From: a virus
Reading direction: 5' to 3' (one strand)
DNA: 26,133 nucleotides
IMG/VR virus record: IMGVR_UViG_3300006929_000103
Span: 1-26,133 of that record
A model generated the notes under the pieces. That model saw only the letters and a list, made by a program, of their open reading frames with translations, did no database searches and had not been told where the DNA came from. Shown here in pieces: positions 9,301 to 15,582 of the stretch. Made by a program: the position numbers and the translations under genes. Each line of letters begins with the position of its first letter. The first letter of the stretch is position 1.

Positions 9301-9962
9301 ATTTGAGAAACGGCTGCTATATATTCTTGTATATCTTCATCCGATGCACCTGCTCCACTAACAAACATGTTTCGAGCATCATCTATTGTGGCACCTTGTT
9401 TCAAACCTTGAGCGCCTGCTCTGTATATATCACCAAAGAAATCAGTAAATTCGTTTTTACCAAACATCTCTTCAAGCCATGTATTCTTTTCACCCACCTC
9501 TACATTAGCACCGAACTTTGTGCCTACAGGTTTAAATCTTGGATCATCAAAAGGGTCTCTATCACGAGACGTTCCTCCATAATCTACTGTTTGATCTACT
9601 TGGAAATCTATTTGGGTATCTAATTGATTATCAAGCTGTGCTTGTCTTTCAGGATCGTCAAACCTATTTTGAGAGCTTTGTGAAGGTGATTCCGATGAAC
9701 CAATTTCTCCTTCTTCCATTTGGGTAGACTGTACTTCCTCCACATCCGTAGTTTGGCCAGGTTGCTGTACACCAATATCTTTTTTTTTTTGACCCCCAAA
9801 GGTCTCTACAAATTCTTCTTCGGTTTCAAACATACCTTCGGGCAGTAAAGGGTATAATCCTTCCAGTCCTTCTTTCTCAATTACGTCATTGAGATCAGCA
9901 GGTTCATCAAACATTCCTTCAGGAATTAATTGAAATAAAGCCTCTAATGCCTCTTGATTCAT
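3312..9962 (-). CDS. Giant internal (ejection) virion protein, 2216 aa
   Basis: This is by far the largest gene. Order of regions: two tandem LxPEGMF repeats (residues 5-56); an acidic Gln/Ser-rich linker (about 60-130); a Gly/Ala-rich hydrophobic region (about 241-335), including GGAAAGAGVGAGAGAAIG, that could enter a membrane; two EGIxxPTxxQ repeats (about 625-690); a Thr/Gln-rich linker (about 690-745); a Lys-rich segment (about 1000-1140); long helical stretches; and a C-terminal region (about 1940-2065) with AIYRMANSYMARFSLYEFG and a hydrophobic GRMSGYMVTYTMLTSLL. By size and position after two other likely internal proteins, it resembles the largest ejected protein of podoviruses (role of T7 gp16). 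I see no lysozyme or polymerase motif. The end is acidic. An A11 run lies in codons 58-61. Confidence 0.8.
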   Translation of the reverse strand: MNQEALEALFQLIPEGMFDEPADLNDVIEKEGLEGLYPLLPEGMFETEEEFVETFGGQKKKDIGVQQPGQTTDVEEVQSTQMEEGEIGSSESPSQSSQNRFDDPERQAQLDNQLDTQIDFQVDQTVDYGGTSRDRDPFDDPRFKPVGTKFGANVEVGEKNTWLEEMFGKNEFTDFFGDIYRAGAQGLKQGATIDDARNMFVSGAGASDEDIQEYIAAVSQMDDVGMSDEMKSFNQIYERNGGGILGFVSGVFQNPTVISQLFVSSVASMVNADVAGGAAAGAGVGAGAGAAIGSTGFAAGPLGIATTGAGAIAGSISGAIMGASATLETGLAFTEFLKEELSKRGLEFNQEGIRAVLANNSALSSIRNKAVARGMVIGTVDAFTRGLAGQIGGKTVKAAKLADKAVDKGMKARAGLKAAGIEAVGGAGGEAAARAVTGQEMDVAEIGFEGITGQASSILSVPQAVSGRSLTDIARQTAGKGINIFKPPKYGVLTKKGVNQPQTKEQIMDMVETMTDQEIIDAQFNIKNDPELQTLINERKQKALYDKETPKTVFGARRKRYLELLAERDNMQDPDNPENKQRLKAIDEELNSIAEESKDALTELVGDQLVGVTRSDALEALKTEGIEKPTDEQVKNKQKELLKLAVEAAKQAAEVFTGQKNIKELEDEAKDQLISEGIVEPTDQQIKERANAIQESSATQVDVQESTGDSQTVGEGDTQGVVTEESQTQDQTPIETQTQEEVSINVAPFYEANIESTSEASGLRKSPQYQQYKNSLTEIANDMGLEVEVEESVGGYVNQESGSKIREISNIVKLKNATLEQASQYAALTSALAPEVQQSSIAAEYTIDGAENHNGNEISIKVSDSEGTFQALQEAGIDEYTLSETNNLLSLIDIFDFSDPEADAKLETLLNILDKKNITYEVADKKAINSRFIDSKSRKQILSDGRQSAIQQQQEGSSLYKKIISAINRDAQNQGISPNEYIGTQTAPEVTADAGRVDAIVDDIVKKTKARKVGKSTSPKVLLNNTLKYLQNSKLYKQLDDVSRNDLVRKLNEKLGIKIKKAPSVKKVLGKPKDKKVVVNERTALKDQIRRQAKAARESAAAYKKAMKNIAAQITGFGKKLGKVSKAKVDAITKRFANVNLNNPKSVDNFLQFVDDVFTKADFFEKVKSSKTFAKRAKKQVGGYKTGVLPQDLKVALETLFSIDPSIIPADKIDTFLELAREYGSGKKVLDLQPPNETLPKILDVLNAVESNLDADMEAVVAEKATKDVDVDAEVTEIMELSNDISNADINNIVDPRAREQARRLRGLSAQDILELAKEKKDGTMDYSDVMLLKQVMKNIKNGFAGKAVTDLNTKLNNIESAKELNPILKPFKRNVYTDAIVNLYSTLKGIKTDRGFLTERIRSLSTFFLDDVLGNKGKKNIYNQTFGKLARSYEVLKTKLTKLQAKVDAADNILEYDGLSKARKLSRTGRSTNDVVKKKYKIRMLQLQREHEANTVDGKSNPKAPSAMDFIDATIEGIKQDQLLSDTDLKILEELKAEFDVDGQISSEKIDSSLTPDERKALALYDEVNNSLAADAQYISSNLHGNKINLLNDYNHHAVLESKKEGESSLTNKLKRFLNTIQTKSGTIVERTNGAKPISFDPSYSAMRGAQETLLDAEMTQVVREVDGTLNLLEQQLKKDGTKESVQAVKAIKKAKKELMTTIFRGSLIDNAHTGFLNNLRIQKLGYQAALASVYRAGSEIAGNLAIMMSNPKLALKAFGRFGKMSFNPKNVTQGIDIMEKLRSSQTSKLFDSDALQSKHSQMTDYGGLNSKKGAGVSRVQNVIGQILKFSGVKQTAAVTDKIASKIITFPDQMMARPLWFASWASAFEAQVKEQTGETVKITPAEYKKIADGTSKFLDKKYEGARNTATAQADAKTVTLATSNNPFDGIIKNMRNVDDGALKAIYRMANSYMARFSLYEFGTARNAINSMFHKGDLSKAEAAALMAGVIGRMSGYMVTYTMLTSLLDDELFDAEDYREEDFEDLLARQTLGAMLSILGRGSMGNIPTAFLNLGIEELNRQQFGDLRDNVEYDPYVHSIVFSIINPDDFKSKSLADIGSNMFLGPYGPAFKTLSRIVQLGASATGAKKRETKQKAEEELVNRMTIEVLGNLGLLPFYKDIRRILLKKRFAKNPNILTKAQIEELRRNGELIEDDIIGDDTLEEDGFLPDDDLLID
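9795..9950 (-). repeat. Tandem PEGMF repeat at the N-terminus of the giant virion protein
   Basis: Residues 5-29 and 32-56 are two copies of the same unit: ALEALFQLIPEGMFDE and GLEGLYPLLPEGMFETEE share the core L-x-x-L-x-PEGMF-(D/E). The DNA copies have diverged but are still recognisable, so this is an old protein-level duplication. Similar short N-terminal units occur, from memory, in large proteins of marine Bacteroidetes phages and may be packaging or docking tags; that role is inference. Confidence 0.75.
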
Positions 9963-9964
9963 AG

Positions 9965-12043
9965 TTAAATTTTAAACTGTTTTTTATATCTTCCTACATA
10001 ATCCTGGAACGTTTCACCTTCTTTTCTTTTGTTAGCTGCTTGCCAGGCTTTAAAACTCAACTTGCCACTTCTTCCACCACGTGTTTTATTTACAAGCTCT
10101 GTTGTTCTTTTGTTAAGTTCATTAATTCCTTCAGCAATAGCATTAGCTGTTTGCTCTTGAGTTCTACCATTTTTAGCTGACCCATCACCTAAACTTATGA
10201 ACTTGTCATTACCGTTTTCATCAGTGTAATCAATATAAATTTTACCATTTGCTACTGTTGATCTCAAATTAGACCATCCTGCTTCTTGGAAGTTTTTAAG
10301 AGCTTGACCCTTCATAACTAAGTTGATAGCTTCATCAACCGCTTCTCTAATTTCGCCTTTTGTGTTAAATTGATCTAACGTACCAAGTTCATCCGTAATA
10401 ATAGTTTGAATAGATGTACCTGCTGAGTTCTTTGCAGTTGCAGTAATTGAGTCAGGCGTTTTAGTTCCTCCTTGTAATGTCAGAGATCTATCTTCACCTT
10501 TCTCTCCGATTGTAATATTTTGCTCTTTAATGAAATCATATATCTGTGCGTCAGACATACCGGATTTTATACCTTGCGCTCCTGGAGCTAATATATCATA
10601 GATACTTGCAAGATCCTGTTGTACTTCATTAGCACTACTTTCATCTACGTCTGTAGTATCAGGGTCATCTGCAACCGTTCTATCTCTTGTTACACTTGAT
10701 CCATCGCTCATATAGAATACAATGTAATCATCTGTCATATCAAAACCATCTATGGTTGGTAATGGAGGATTCTGTTGAGATCTTTGTACGTTTGAAGTTT
10801 CAATCATACCTTTCAATGTAGTTTTAGCTGTAACCTCATCGCCAGTTAATACTGTATTTAAATCTCTAATATACCCTGTTGTCTTATCAATCTCATCTTG
10901 TTTAGCAATTTCATTAGACGTTGGTGGATCTTTTTGCTCACCTCTTAATGGTTGTTTGTTTGCAACCTCTAAGTCTAATTGACTTTCAATTTCTATCAAA
11001 GCTTCTCTTTCCGCAGCCTCAAACTGCTCTGCCGTTAAAGATACAGAAGGTTGCCCGTTTTCATCAGAGATAGTTAAAATAACTTTACCTCCAGCTTTAG
11101 TTGGATCTTCTGTAAAAGTATATCCTTTTTGTGCCAACACTTGTGCTGCTCTATTACTATTGGACGTGCCATCATCATTCTTTGAACCAACAACTTCCGA
11201 GACTTGAGAACCCATCCAATCCTCAAACGTTACACCTCCACCTATATTTGTCATATCAAATAACTGTCTAAAGTTTTTGATTTCTTCAATCGCTGCACCA
11301 CCACCCAATAATGTATAAGAATCCATTTCGCTACTAATAACTGAAGCTAAAGGAGAAACAATACTATCTTTTACATACGCTGTGGTATCAATCTTTTGTT
11401 CTTGATAGTCAGATATTTTGAGCATCTGTGATGGAGTGTGAAAATATTTTTTATGATCAGGATTGTTTGCATCAGGCATTATAAGCTTAGAAGCATCGTT
11501 CGGATCAGGTATCATTTCCACTAACATAAGTTCTCCATTAGCTGGATTGGTCCAGATCTTTTTATTTTTCATGTTACCAAACTTATGAGAAGTGTCTTTC
11601 CAAAACTCTTCTAATGCTGAAGCTTCACCGTTTGCTATTCGTGTTAAAGCGTCTTGGTATTTGGCATCGTAGTTTTTAGCAAAGTTTGATAAAGATGAAT
11701 AACCATCTTTTTGTCTTTGCATCATTACATTAAAATCTTTTATATCTAAAAGACCTCTTCTTACTAAATCGTAGTTAGCTTGTAATGATTTGGTTGATAG
11801 ATCAGAAGCATCTATCAATGCAGTGTTCATGCTTGGATTGTTTACATCAGCAATCTCACTTAATGTGTTCATAGCTGCTGTAGTATCATCAGCTATCTTT
11901 TGTTTTTGCGCTTCTCTATTAGCAGAGATAGCTTCTAAACCTGTTGTAAGGTCAGATGCTATCTGTCCCCAATCAACAAATGTTCCTTCAACATCTTTTT
12001 GCTGATAAATAGAATATTGATTACCTCGTTGTTTTTCAGCCAT
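9965..12043 (-). CDS. Probable internal (ejection) virion protein, 692 aa
   Basis: A large soluble protein, mostly helical by eye, with an N-terminal helical region (about 30-155) rich in Ala, Asp and Gln, a middle with WTNPANGELMLVEMIPDP, acidic linkers (about 455-480), and a basic C-terminus NKRKEGETFQDYVGRYKKQF. No enzyme motif is visible. It lies between a 278-residue protein with a membrane-like N-terminus and the 2216-residue giant, with 4 and 2 bases between genes. Three such genes in a row, small, medium and giant, recall the three internal core proteins of podoviruses (gp14, gp15, gp16 of T7). The role is assigned from this order, not from a recognised domain. Confidence 0.68.
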   Translation of the reverse strand: MAEKQRGNQYSIYQQKDVEGTFVDWGQIASDLTTGLEAISANREAQKQKIADDTTAAMNTLSEIADVNNPSMNTALIDASDLSTKSLQANYDLVRRGLLDIKDFNVMMQRQKDGYSSLSNFAKNYDAKYQDALTRIANGEASALEEFWKDTSHKFGNMKNKKIWTNPANGELMLVEMIPDPNDASKLIMPDANNPDHKKYFHTPSQMLKISDYQEQKIDTTAYVKDSIVSPLASVISSEMDSYTLLGGGAAIEEIKNFRQLFDMTNIGGGVTFEDWMGSQVSEVVGSKNDDGTSNSNRAAQVLAQKGYTFTEDPTKAGGKVILTISDENGQPSVSLTAEQFEAAEREALIEIESQLDLEVANKQPLRGEQKDPPTSNEIAKQDEIDKTTGYIRDLNTVLTGDEVTAKTTLKGMIETSNVQRSQQNPPLPTIDGFDMTDDYIVFYMSDGSSVTRDRTVADDPDTTDVDESSANEVQQDLASIYDILAPGAQGIKSGMSDAQIYDFIKEQNITIGEKGEDRSLTLQGGTKTPDSITATAKNSAGTSIQTIITDELGTLDQFNTKGEIREAVDEAINLVMKGQALKNFQEAGWSNLRSTVANGKIYIDYTDENGNDKFISLGDGSAKNGRTQEQTANAIAEGINELNKRTTELVNKTRGGRSGKLSFKAWQAANKRKEGETFQDYVGRYKKQFKI

Positions 12044-12047
12044 GGTA

Positions 12048-12884
12048 TTATGTTCCGTAAATTAATTTTCTTAATGAAGCTAAGTCTGTTACCGAACCTA
12101 AGTCTAAGTTTAAATTCTTAAATCTATCTTGACCTAATAAGTTTTTAAATCCTCCTACAATATCATCTTGTTTTCTTAGACCTCTAATATCTTGTTTAGT
12201 TAAACCTAAACCTTTCATCTTATCAATCATTTCACCACCTGTAATTCCATATTGTGTAGATAATGATTCAATACTGTCAGTCCCTGCCAATAAATCTTGT
12301 CCAGCGGATGCAGCTTTGTCAGCTTTGCTTGATCCAAATAATGGTACCAAGTCTGCGGCTGAACCTACTGCTTGACCAACACCAGTGATCGCACTTTGTA
12401 TTGCCATAGATCTTTCTTTCTCAGCATCTCTTTGCATAGCCATTTGATCAGCTGCTGCTCCAACATCCATATCTTTTAGATCTTGATTTATTTTATCTTT
12501 TGCTTCTACTTTCATTTTAGCGTTATCATATAACGCTTGCTCCATACCAACTCTTGTTGTTTCGTTCGCTTGTGTATTAGCTGCAGCTAACGATCCTATA
12601 CCAGCTGATATGTTTCTTGCATCACCCTCTTGTAATGCTTGTATACCTTGTGTTAAACCTGCTTGGTTTTGTCTGAACTGTTCGTTATATGCGCTGGTAG
12701 GGACATTTAAAGCCTCATAAAAATTTGTTTCAGCTTTTTTTCTTGCAGCTTCCATATATTTTTTTCTCTGGTCTGCTGCTGCTGAGGCTTGTTTCTTTGC
12801 CTTACCGGCTTGTGCAATACTCATACCTGCACTTCCTAAGCCTGTTGCTATACCGGTTATTGCTGCTGCTGTTGCTAATGCCAT
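12048..12884 (-). CDS. Probable small internal virion protein with N-terminal membrane-like segment, 278 aa
   Basis: The N-terminus is a hydrophobic Ala/Gly-rich helix (residues 3-25, AAAITGIATGLGSAGMSIA) followed by a Lys/Ala-rich helix and long helical stretches with much Ala, Gln and Met. A second Gly/Ala-rich amphipathic segment (ITGVGQAVGSAADLVPLFG) lies near residues 165-185. The C-terminus has glycine-spaced short helices GITGGEMIDKMKGLGLTK. This layout matches the smallest ejected protein of podoviruses, which forms the outer-membrane part of the ejection channel. The neighbours are the 692- and 2216-residue proteins downstream. The ATGGCATTAGC start has an A/T-rich leader. Confidence 0.68.
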   Translation of the reverse strand: MALATAAAITGIATGLGSAGMSIAQAGKAKKQASAAADQRKKYMEAARKKAETNFYEALNVPTSAYNEQFRQNQAGLTQGIQALQEGDARNISAGIGSLAAANTQANETTRVGMEQALYDNAKMKVEAKDKINQDLKDMDVGAAADQMAMQRDAEKERSMAIQSAITGVGQAVGSAADLVPLFGSSKADKAASAGQDLLAGTDSIESLSTQYGITGGEMIDKMKGLGLTKQDIRGLRKQDDIVGGFKNLLGQDRFKNLNLDLGSVTDLASLRKLIYGT

Positions 12885-12885
12885 A

Positions 12886-13296
12886 TTATAATATTTTAAT
12901 CATTTCATGTGTATAAGACGAACCTTCTACGTATCCTATACTTTTATATGCGCTTGCTAACGATTGATTTTTTATCAATGCGTAAACATATTTGTTATCT
13001 AAACTTTCCGCAAACAATGTAATTGTTTTAATTAACAATAACAATGCTGTCTTTCTAACTTTTTTATCTTTAAAATGAAAGTCCGATATAATCCAATCAC
13101 ACCATGCTACTTGAGCATTAGTGGTATACATAAACCCTGCACATATAGGTCGGTCTCCATAACTAACCATAAAACCACCTGTACCATTTAACGGTAAAAA
13201 TTCTTTAGTTGGCGCAGGCCATCTCCAGTCTTTCCACCAGTGACGCAAATAATCGTCATAATCACTTGGCTTTAATGGTTCTATATTTAATTGCAT
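12886..13296 (-). CDS. GNAT-like N-acetyltransferase in the virion operon, 136 aa
   Basis: The first possible start is a TTG at 13305, but the ATG at 13296 gives MQLNIEPLKPSDYDDYL, the usual GNAT opening strand and helix, so I place the start there. GGFMVSYGDRPICAGFMY (residues 40-57) fits the beta2-beta3 hairpin, AWCDWIISDFHF (64-75) fits beta4, and NQSLASAYKSIGYVEG (110-125) fits motif B, where the N...Y...GF pattern is typical. The acetyl-CoA loop normally reads R/Q-x-x-G-x-G/A; here the spot has KDKKVRKTALLLLI and no glycines, so cofactor binding may be altered or lost. The gene sits between tail-appendage and internal protein genes with only 2 bases before the next start. A target among virion or host proteins is possible but unknown. 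Confidence 0.75.
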   Translation of the reverse strand: MQLNIEPLKPSDYDDYLRHWWKDWRWPAPTKEFLPLNGTGGFMVSYGDRPICAGFMYTTNAQVAWCDWIISDFHFKDKKVRKTALLLLIKTITLFAESLDNKYVYALIKNQSLASAYKSIGYVEGSSYTHEMIKIL

Positions 13297-13302
13297 TTTA
13301 AG

Positions 13303-13310
13303 CAAAGATA
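13303..13310 (-). promoter_or_regulatory. TATCTTTG, candidate Bacteroidetes-type -7 box upstream of the GNAT-like gene
   Basis: The minus strand reads TTATTATCTTTGCTTAAAATG, an exact match to the TAnnTTTG consensus 6 bases before the start codon. A -33 TTG is not evident at 19-21 bases upstream. If used, the transcript would have almost no leader. Support is weak to moderate. Confidence 0.35.
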
Positions 13311-13318
13311 ATAAAAAA

Positions 13319-14098
13319 CTATGGAAAACTTTTCATCACACTGCTACCTACAGCAAATAGCTCTACCGGTGCATTTGAACTGTTAGTAAGTTTAAACTCC
13401 ATATAATATCCTCTCATACCATATGATTCAGCTAATGTATTATTAACAAACATTATGAAGTCTCCAGTAGCTGGTGCTGTTGCGGTCGCTGCAGAACTAT
13501 CAACAGTTATAGTGTTATTTACTCTATCTAAATTACTTACAACTCCAGCTTCTACAGGCGCTTGCCCATTAACTAATGTGTACACTGTAGCTCCTATTGT
13601 AATTATATTTCCTATGGGTACACCAAAGGATACAACAAGTGCATTATTTGGACCAACTACATTTGTGTTCACACCTATACCATTACTATATCGTAATGCA
13701 TAATTTGTAATACCATCGTTGTGTCTTATGTAACCATACCACTCTCCTTCTTTTTGTTCAAAGTCTATATTAGGTAAAGCAGTATTTACATTACCCTGAC
13801 TTAGATCAGTAACTAATGATTCACAACTCCATTCAGAATTACTTTCAAAAGATATTGTCTTAAATAATTTAATACTTAATGATGGTTCAGGGTTGAATAC
13901 ACTGGTCATTGACGATGGAGTAAACTGATTGTAAAAAGTATTTCTTAAGGGATTTACATTATGTCTATATAAGTTCCCTCCTGAAAATGTATATAAGTAT
14001 GCATTCATACCTCTTATATATTCAGGATAAAAACTATAGAAAGAAGGCCAACCTTTTACGCCTTCATCATATGTTAATGTATAAACTTCACAAGCCAT
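13319..14098 (-). CDS. Tail appendage/structural protein, 259 aa
   Basis: The N-terminus has the pattern TLTYDEGVKGWPSFYSFYPE, MNAYLYTF and GGNLYRHN (residues 7-47), then SMTSVFN and KLFKTISFES. I recall this series of motifs from virion proteins of uncultured marine phages and crAss-like phages, where it follows the large hub protein. The middle has KEGEWYGYIRHND, and the C-terminal half is beta-rich with Gly/Thr/Val repeats such as NTITVDSSAATATAP, typical of tail fibres or spikes. There are no catalytic motifs. It lies 10 bases downstream of the 421-codon appendage gene frame and upstream of the GNAT-like gene. A trimeric fibre or tail-attached plate is the likeliest role. Confidence 0.72.
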   Translation of the reverse strand: MACEVYTLTYDEGVKGWPSFYSFYPEYIRGMNAYLYTFSGGNLYRHNVNPLRNTFYNQFTPSSMTSVFNPEPSLSIKLFKTISFESNSEWSCESLVTDLSQGNVNTALPNIDFEQKEGEWYGYIRHNDGITNYALRYSNGIGVNTNVVGPNNALVVSFGVPIGNIITIGATVYTLVNGQAPVEAGVVSNLDRVNNTITVDSSAATATAPATGDFIMFVNNTLAESYGMRGYYMEFKLTNSSNAPVELFAVGSSVMKSFP

Positions 14099-14108
14099 AA
14101 TTACAAAT

Positions 14109-15353
14109 TTAACAATTTCCTACTGTTGTTACTAAACCGTTGCTATCAACTACTATATATATTCTATTCGGTGATGTTCCTCCAAGATAATAATATCCTG
14201 CCGTTAAAGTCGTGGCACCTGAAGCAGCAGGAAATACTACATCACTTACCGCTGGTAACACTCCATTACCATCATGATAATAAGTTTGATTAGCTACAGG
14301 ATTTCCAGCACAAACATCATTGAATACACCGTTAACACTTGAAGCATAAGCAGTTCGTGATGCACCACCACTACAAAGTGATGAACTAACTATCACACCA
14401 TTTCTAACACCCAATGATAAACCTCCTGGTATACTAAAATATTTTAACGTATTTGTATCATTTAAATAAATGCTGCCATCTGATTGAGTAAAAACAAAGT
14501 TACCTATCTCTGGCAAAGTATTGGTGTCAACAGTAAATGGAGGTGCTGTTCCAGTTGCATTACGCACAAAATAATAATCTTGATCATTTGTGCCACATGC
14601 TGTTGTATTACCTAACACAGAACCTTTGAAAGCTACTAAATCTTGTGGACAACTTATTTGCCATCTAAACAATGTACCATTTAGTGGTCCAAATATTTGT
14701 AGATTAAGTACATCTTGAGTGATTACATTTTTTGGTATAACCATTGTGTATGTAGGTGATCCACTTGAAGCTGTACCCACTTGAGAGTTAACAACTGTTA
14801 TAGTTCTTGTAGCACCGGTTTGTGAATAAGTACCACTAATAAGCTCATACTCATCTATGTTTGTATGTGGACTACCTGTAATTAATCCGCCATTTGATGC
14901 ACCCACATATGTTGGGACATTGTTCTGAGATAATATACCCGCATAGTCGACTGTTGCACCTGCACCGTTTACTAATGTAACACCGTTATGATTGTCATTA
15001 CAAGTAAGTCTTTTGTATGGCAGGCTGTTAAAGTATGCGATTATACCATCAGGTATTGATGCTCCCAAATAAGCATATAAAACTACTGCACCTGTATCGT
15101 TACCAACATTAATATTAGCGTCAAACCAACCACGTGTATTTGAAATAGATACTGATACTCCGGTATCACATGCAACCAAACATTGATCACAATTTGATGC
15201 AGATAATAGTACACCATTTAGTTGTTGCCTAACAACTCCACTACCCGCATAGTAACCATCTGGCGCTAACGTTGTTAAAGTAGCATTTGTATACACAGCA
15301 GTTGCTGTTTGAAAACTGTTTCCGTCAAAATAATATGTTCCTAATGTACCCAT
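14109..15353 (-). CDS. Modular tail appendage (probable receptor-binding) protein, about 414 aa
   Basis: The frame opens at 15374, but the ATG at 15353 (MGTLGTYYFDGNSF) lies 4 bases after the stop of the hub gene and avoids the overlap, so I prefer it. The protein is beta-rich, with low charge and many Thr, Asn and Gly, as in fibres. Three modules of one type are visible: near the N-terminus (TYYFDGN to LLSASNC), in the middle (DYYFVRN to VIVSSSLC) and at the C-terminus (QTYYHDGNG to LVTTVGNC). Between the first two lies RGWFDANINVGNDTGAV with IPDGI, resembling a GAV...PDGI motif I know from phage tail proteins that may bind carbohydrate. The last module is repeated at the end of the neighbouring hub protein. 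Receptor contact is inferred. Confidence 0.72.
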   Translation of the reverse strand: MGTLGTYYFDGNSFQTATAVYTNATLTTLAPDGYYAGSGVVRQQLNGVLLSASNCDQCLVACDTGVSVSISNTRGWFDANINVGNDTGAVVLYAYLGASIPDGIIAYFNSLPYKRLTCNDNHNGVTLVNGAGATVDYAGILSQNNVPTYVGASNGGLITGSPHTNIDEYELISGTYSQTGATRTITVVNSQVGTASSGSPTYTMVIPKNVITQDVLNLQIFGPLNGTLFRWQISCPQDLVAFKGSVLGNTTACGTNDQDYYFVRNATGTAPPFTVDTNTLPEIGNFVFTQSDGSIYLNDTNTLKYFSIPGGLSLGVRNGVIVSSSLCSGGASRTAYASSVNGVFNDVCAGNPVANQTYYHDGNGVLPAVSDVVFPAASGATTLTAGYYYLGGTSPNRIYIVVDSNGLVTTVGNC

Positions 15354-15582
15354 AATTCTATGTAAAACATGCACCTACAGCGACAACCACTCCTTCTGAG
15401 TTGACCTGCATGAACATTGTATTGCTAATTTTATAAAATCCTATTGGTAAAGGAGAAGCGGCACCGCTATTGTTTCCTTCACACGTGCTGTTGCTATATA
15501 CTAAATCATTTACAACAGGTAATGCATTTAATCCACTATGATAATAAGTATTACTTAATGGTTGCTGACAAGCTTCAGCGTG
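14112..15582 (-). repeat. Repeated YYH...VGxC module at protein level, four copies in two adjacent genes
   Basis: Copies lie at about 15361-15582 (end of the 1598-aa protein), 15189-15341, 14373-14597 and 14112-14312 (appendage protein). The shared pattern is (T/D)YY(H/F), then LPxxxDxVY or LPEIGNFVF, then a Gly-Tyr/Phe-Tyr strand, then a strand ending (N/S)xGVVxxVGxC. The first copy of the appendage protein and its middle copy are the most divergent. A Cys before the module and the final Cys could pair. Confidence 0.65.

Noticed and set aside
3986-9727. Many long open frames on the plus strand opposite the giant gene (for example 4564-5031, 5713-5985, 5992-6414, 8773-9186)
   Set aside because: They lie wholly inside a 2216-codon gene with normal protein texture, have low-complexity Ser/Phe/Ala-rich translations, and have no neighbours in their direction. 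They are antisense shadows.
9965-12043. The 692-aa protein as an enzyme
   Set aside because: No motif of a lytic transglycosylase, protease or other enzyme could be seen, so only a structural role from context is given.
13297-13305. TTG at 13305 as the start of the GNAT-like gene
   Set aside because: The ATG at 13296 gives the normal GNAT opening, and the TTG lies within the TATCTTTG element.
15354-15374. ATG at 15374 as the start of the appendage gene
   Set aside because: It would add seven residues of no family character and overlap the hub gene, while the ATG at 15353 follows the stop by 4 bases.
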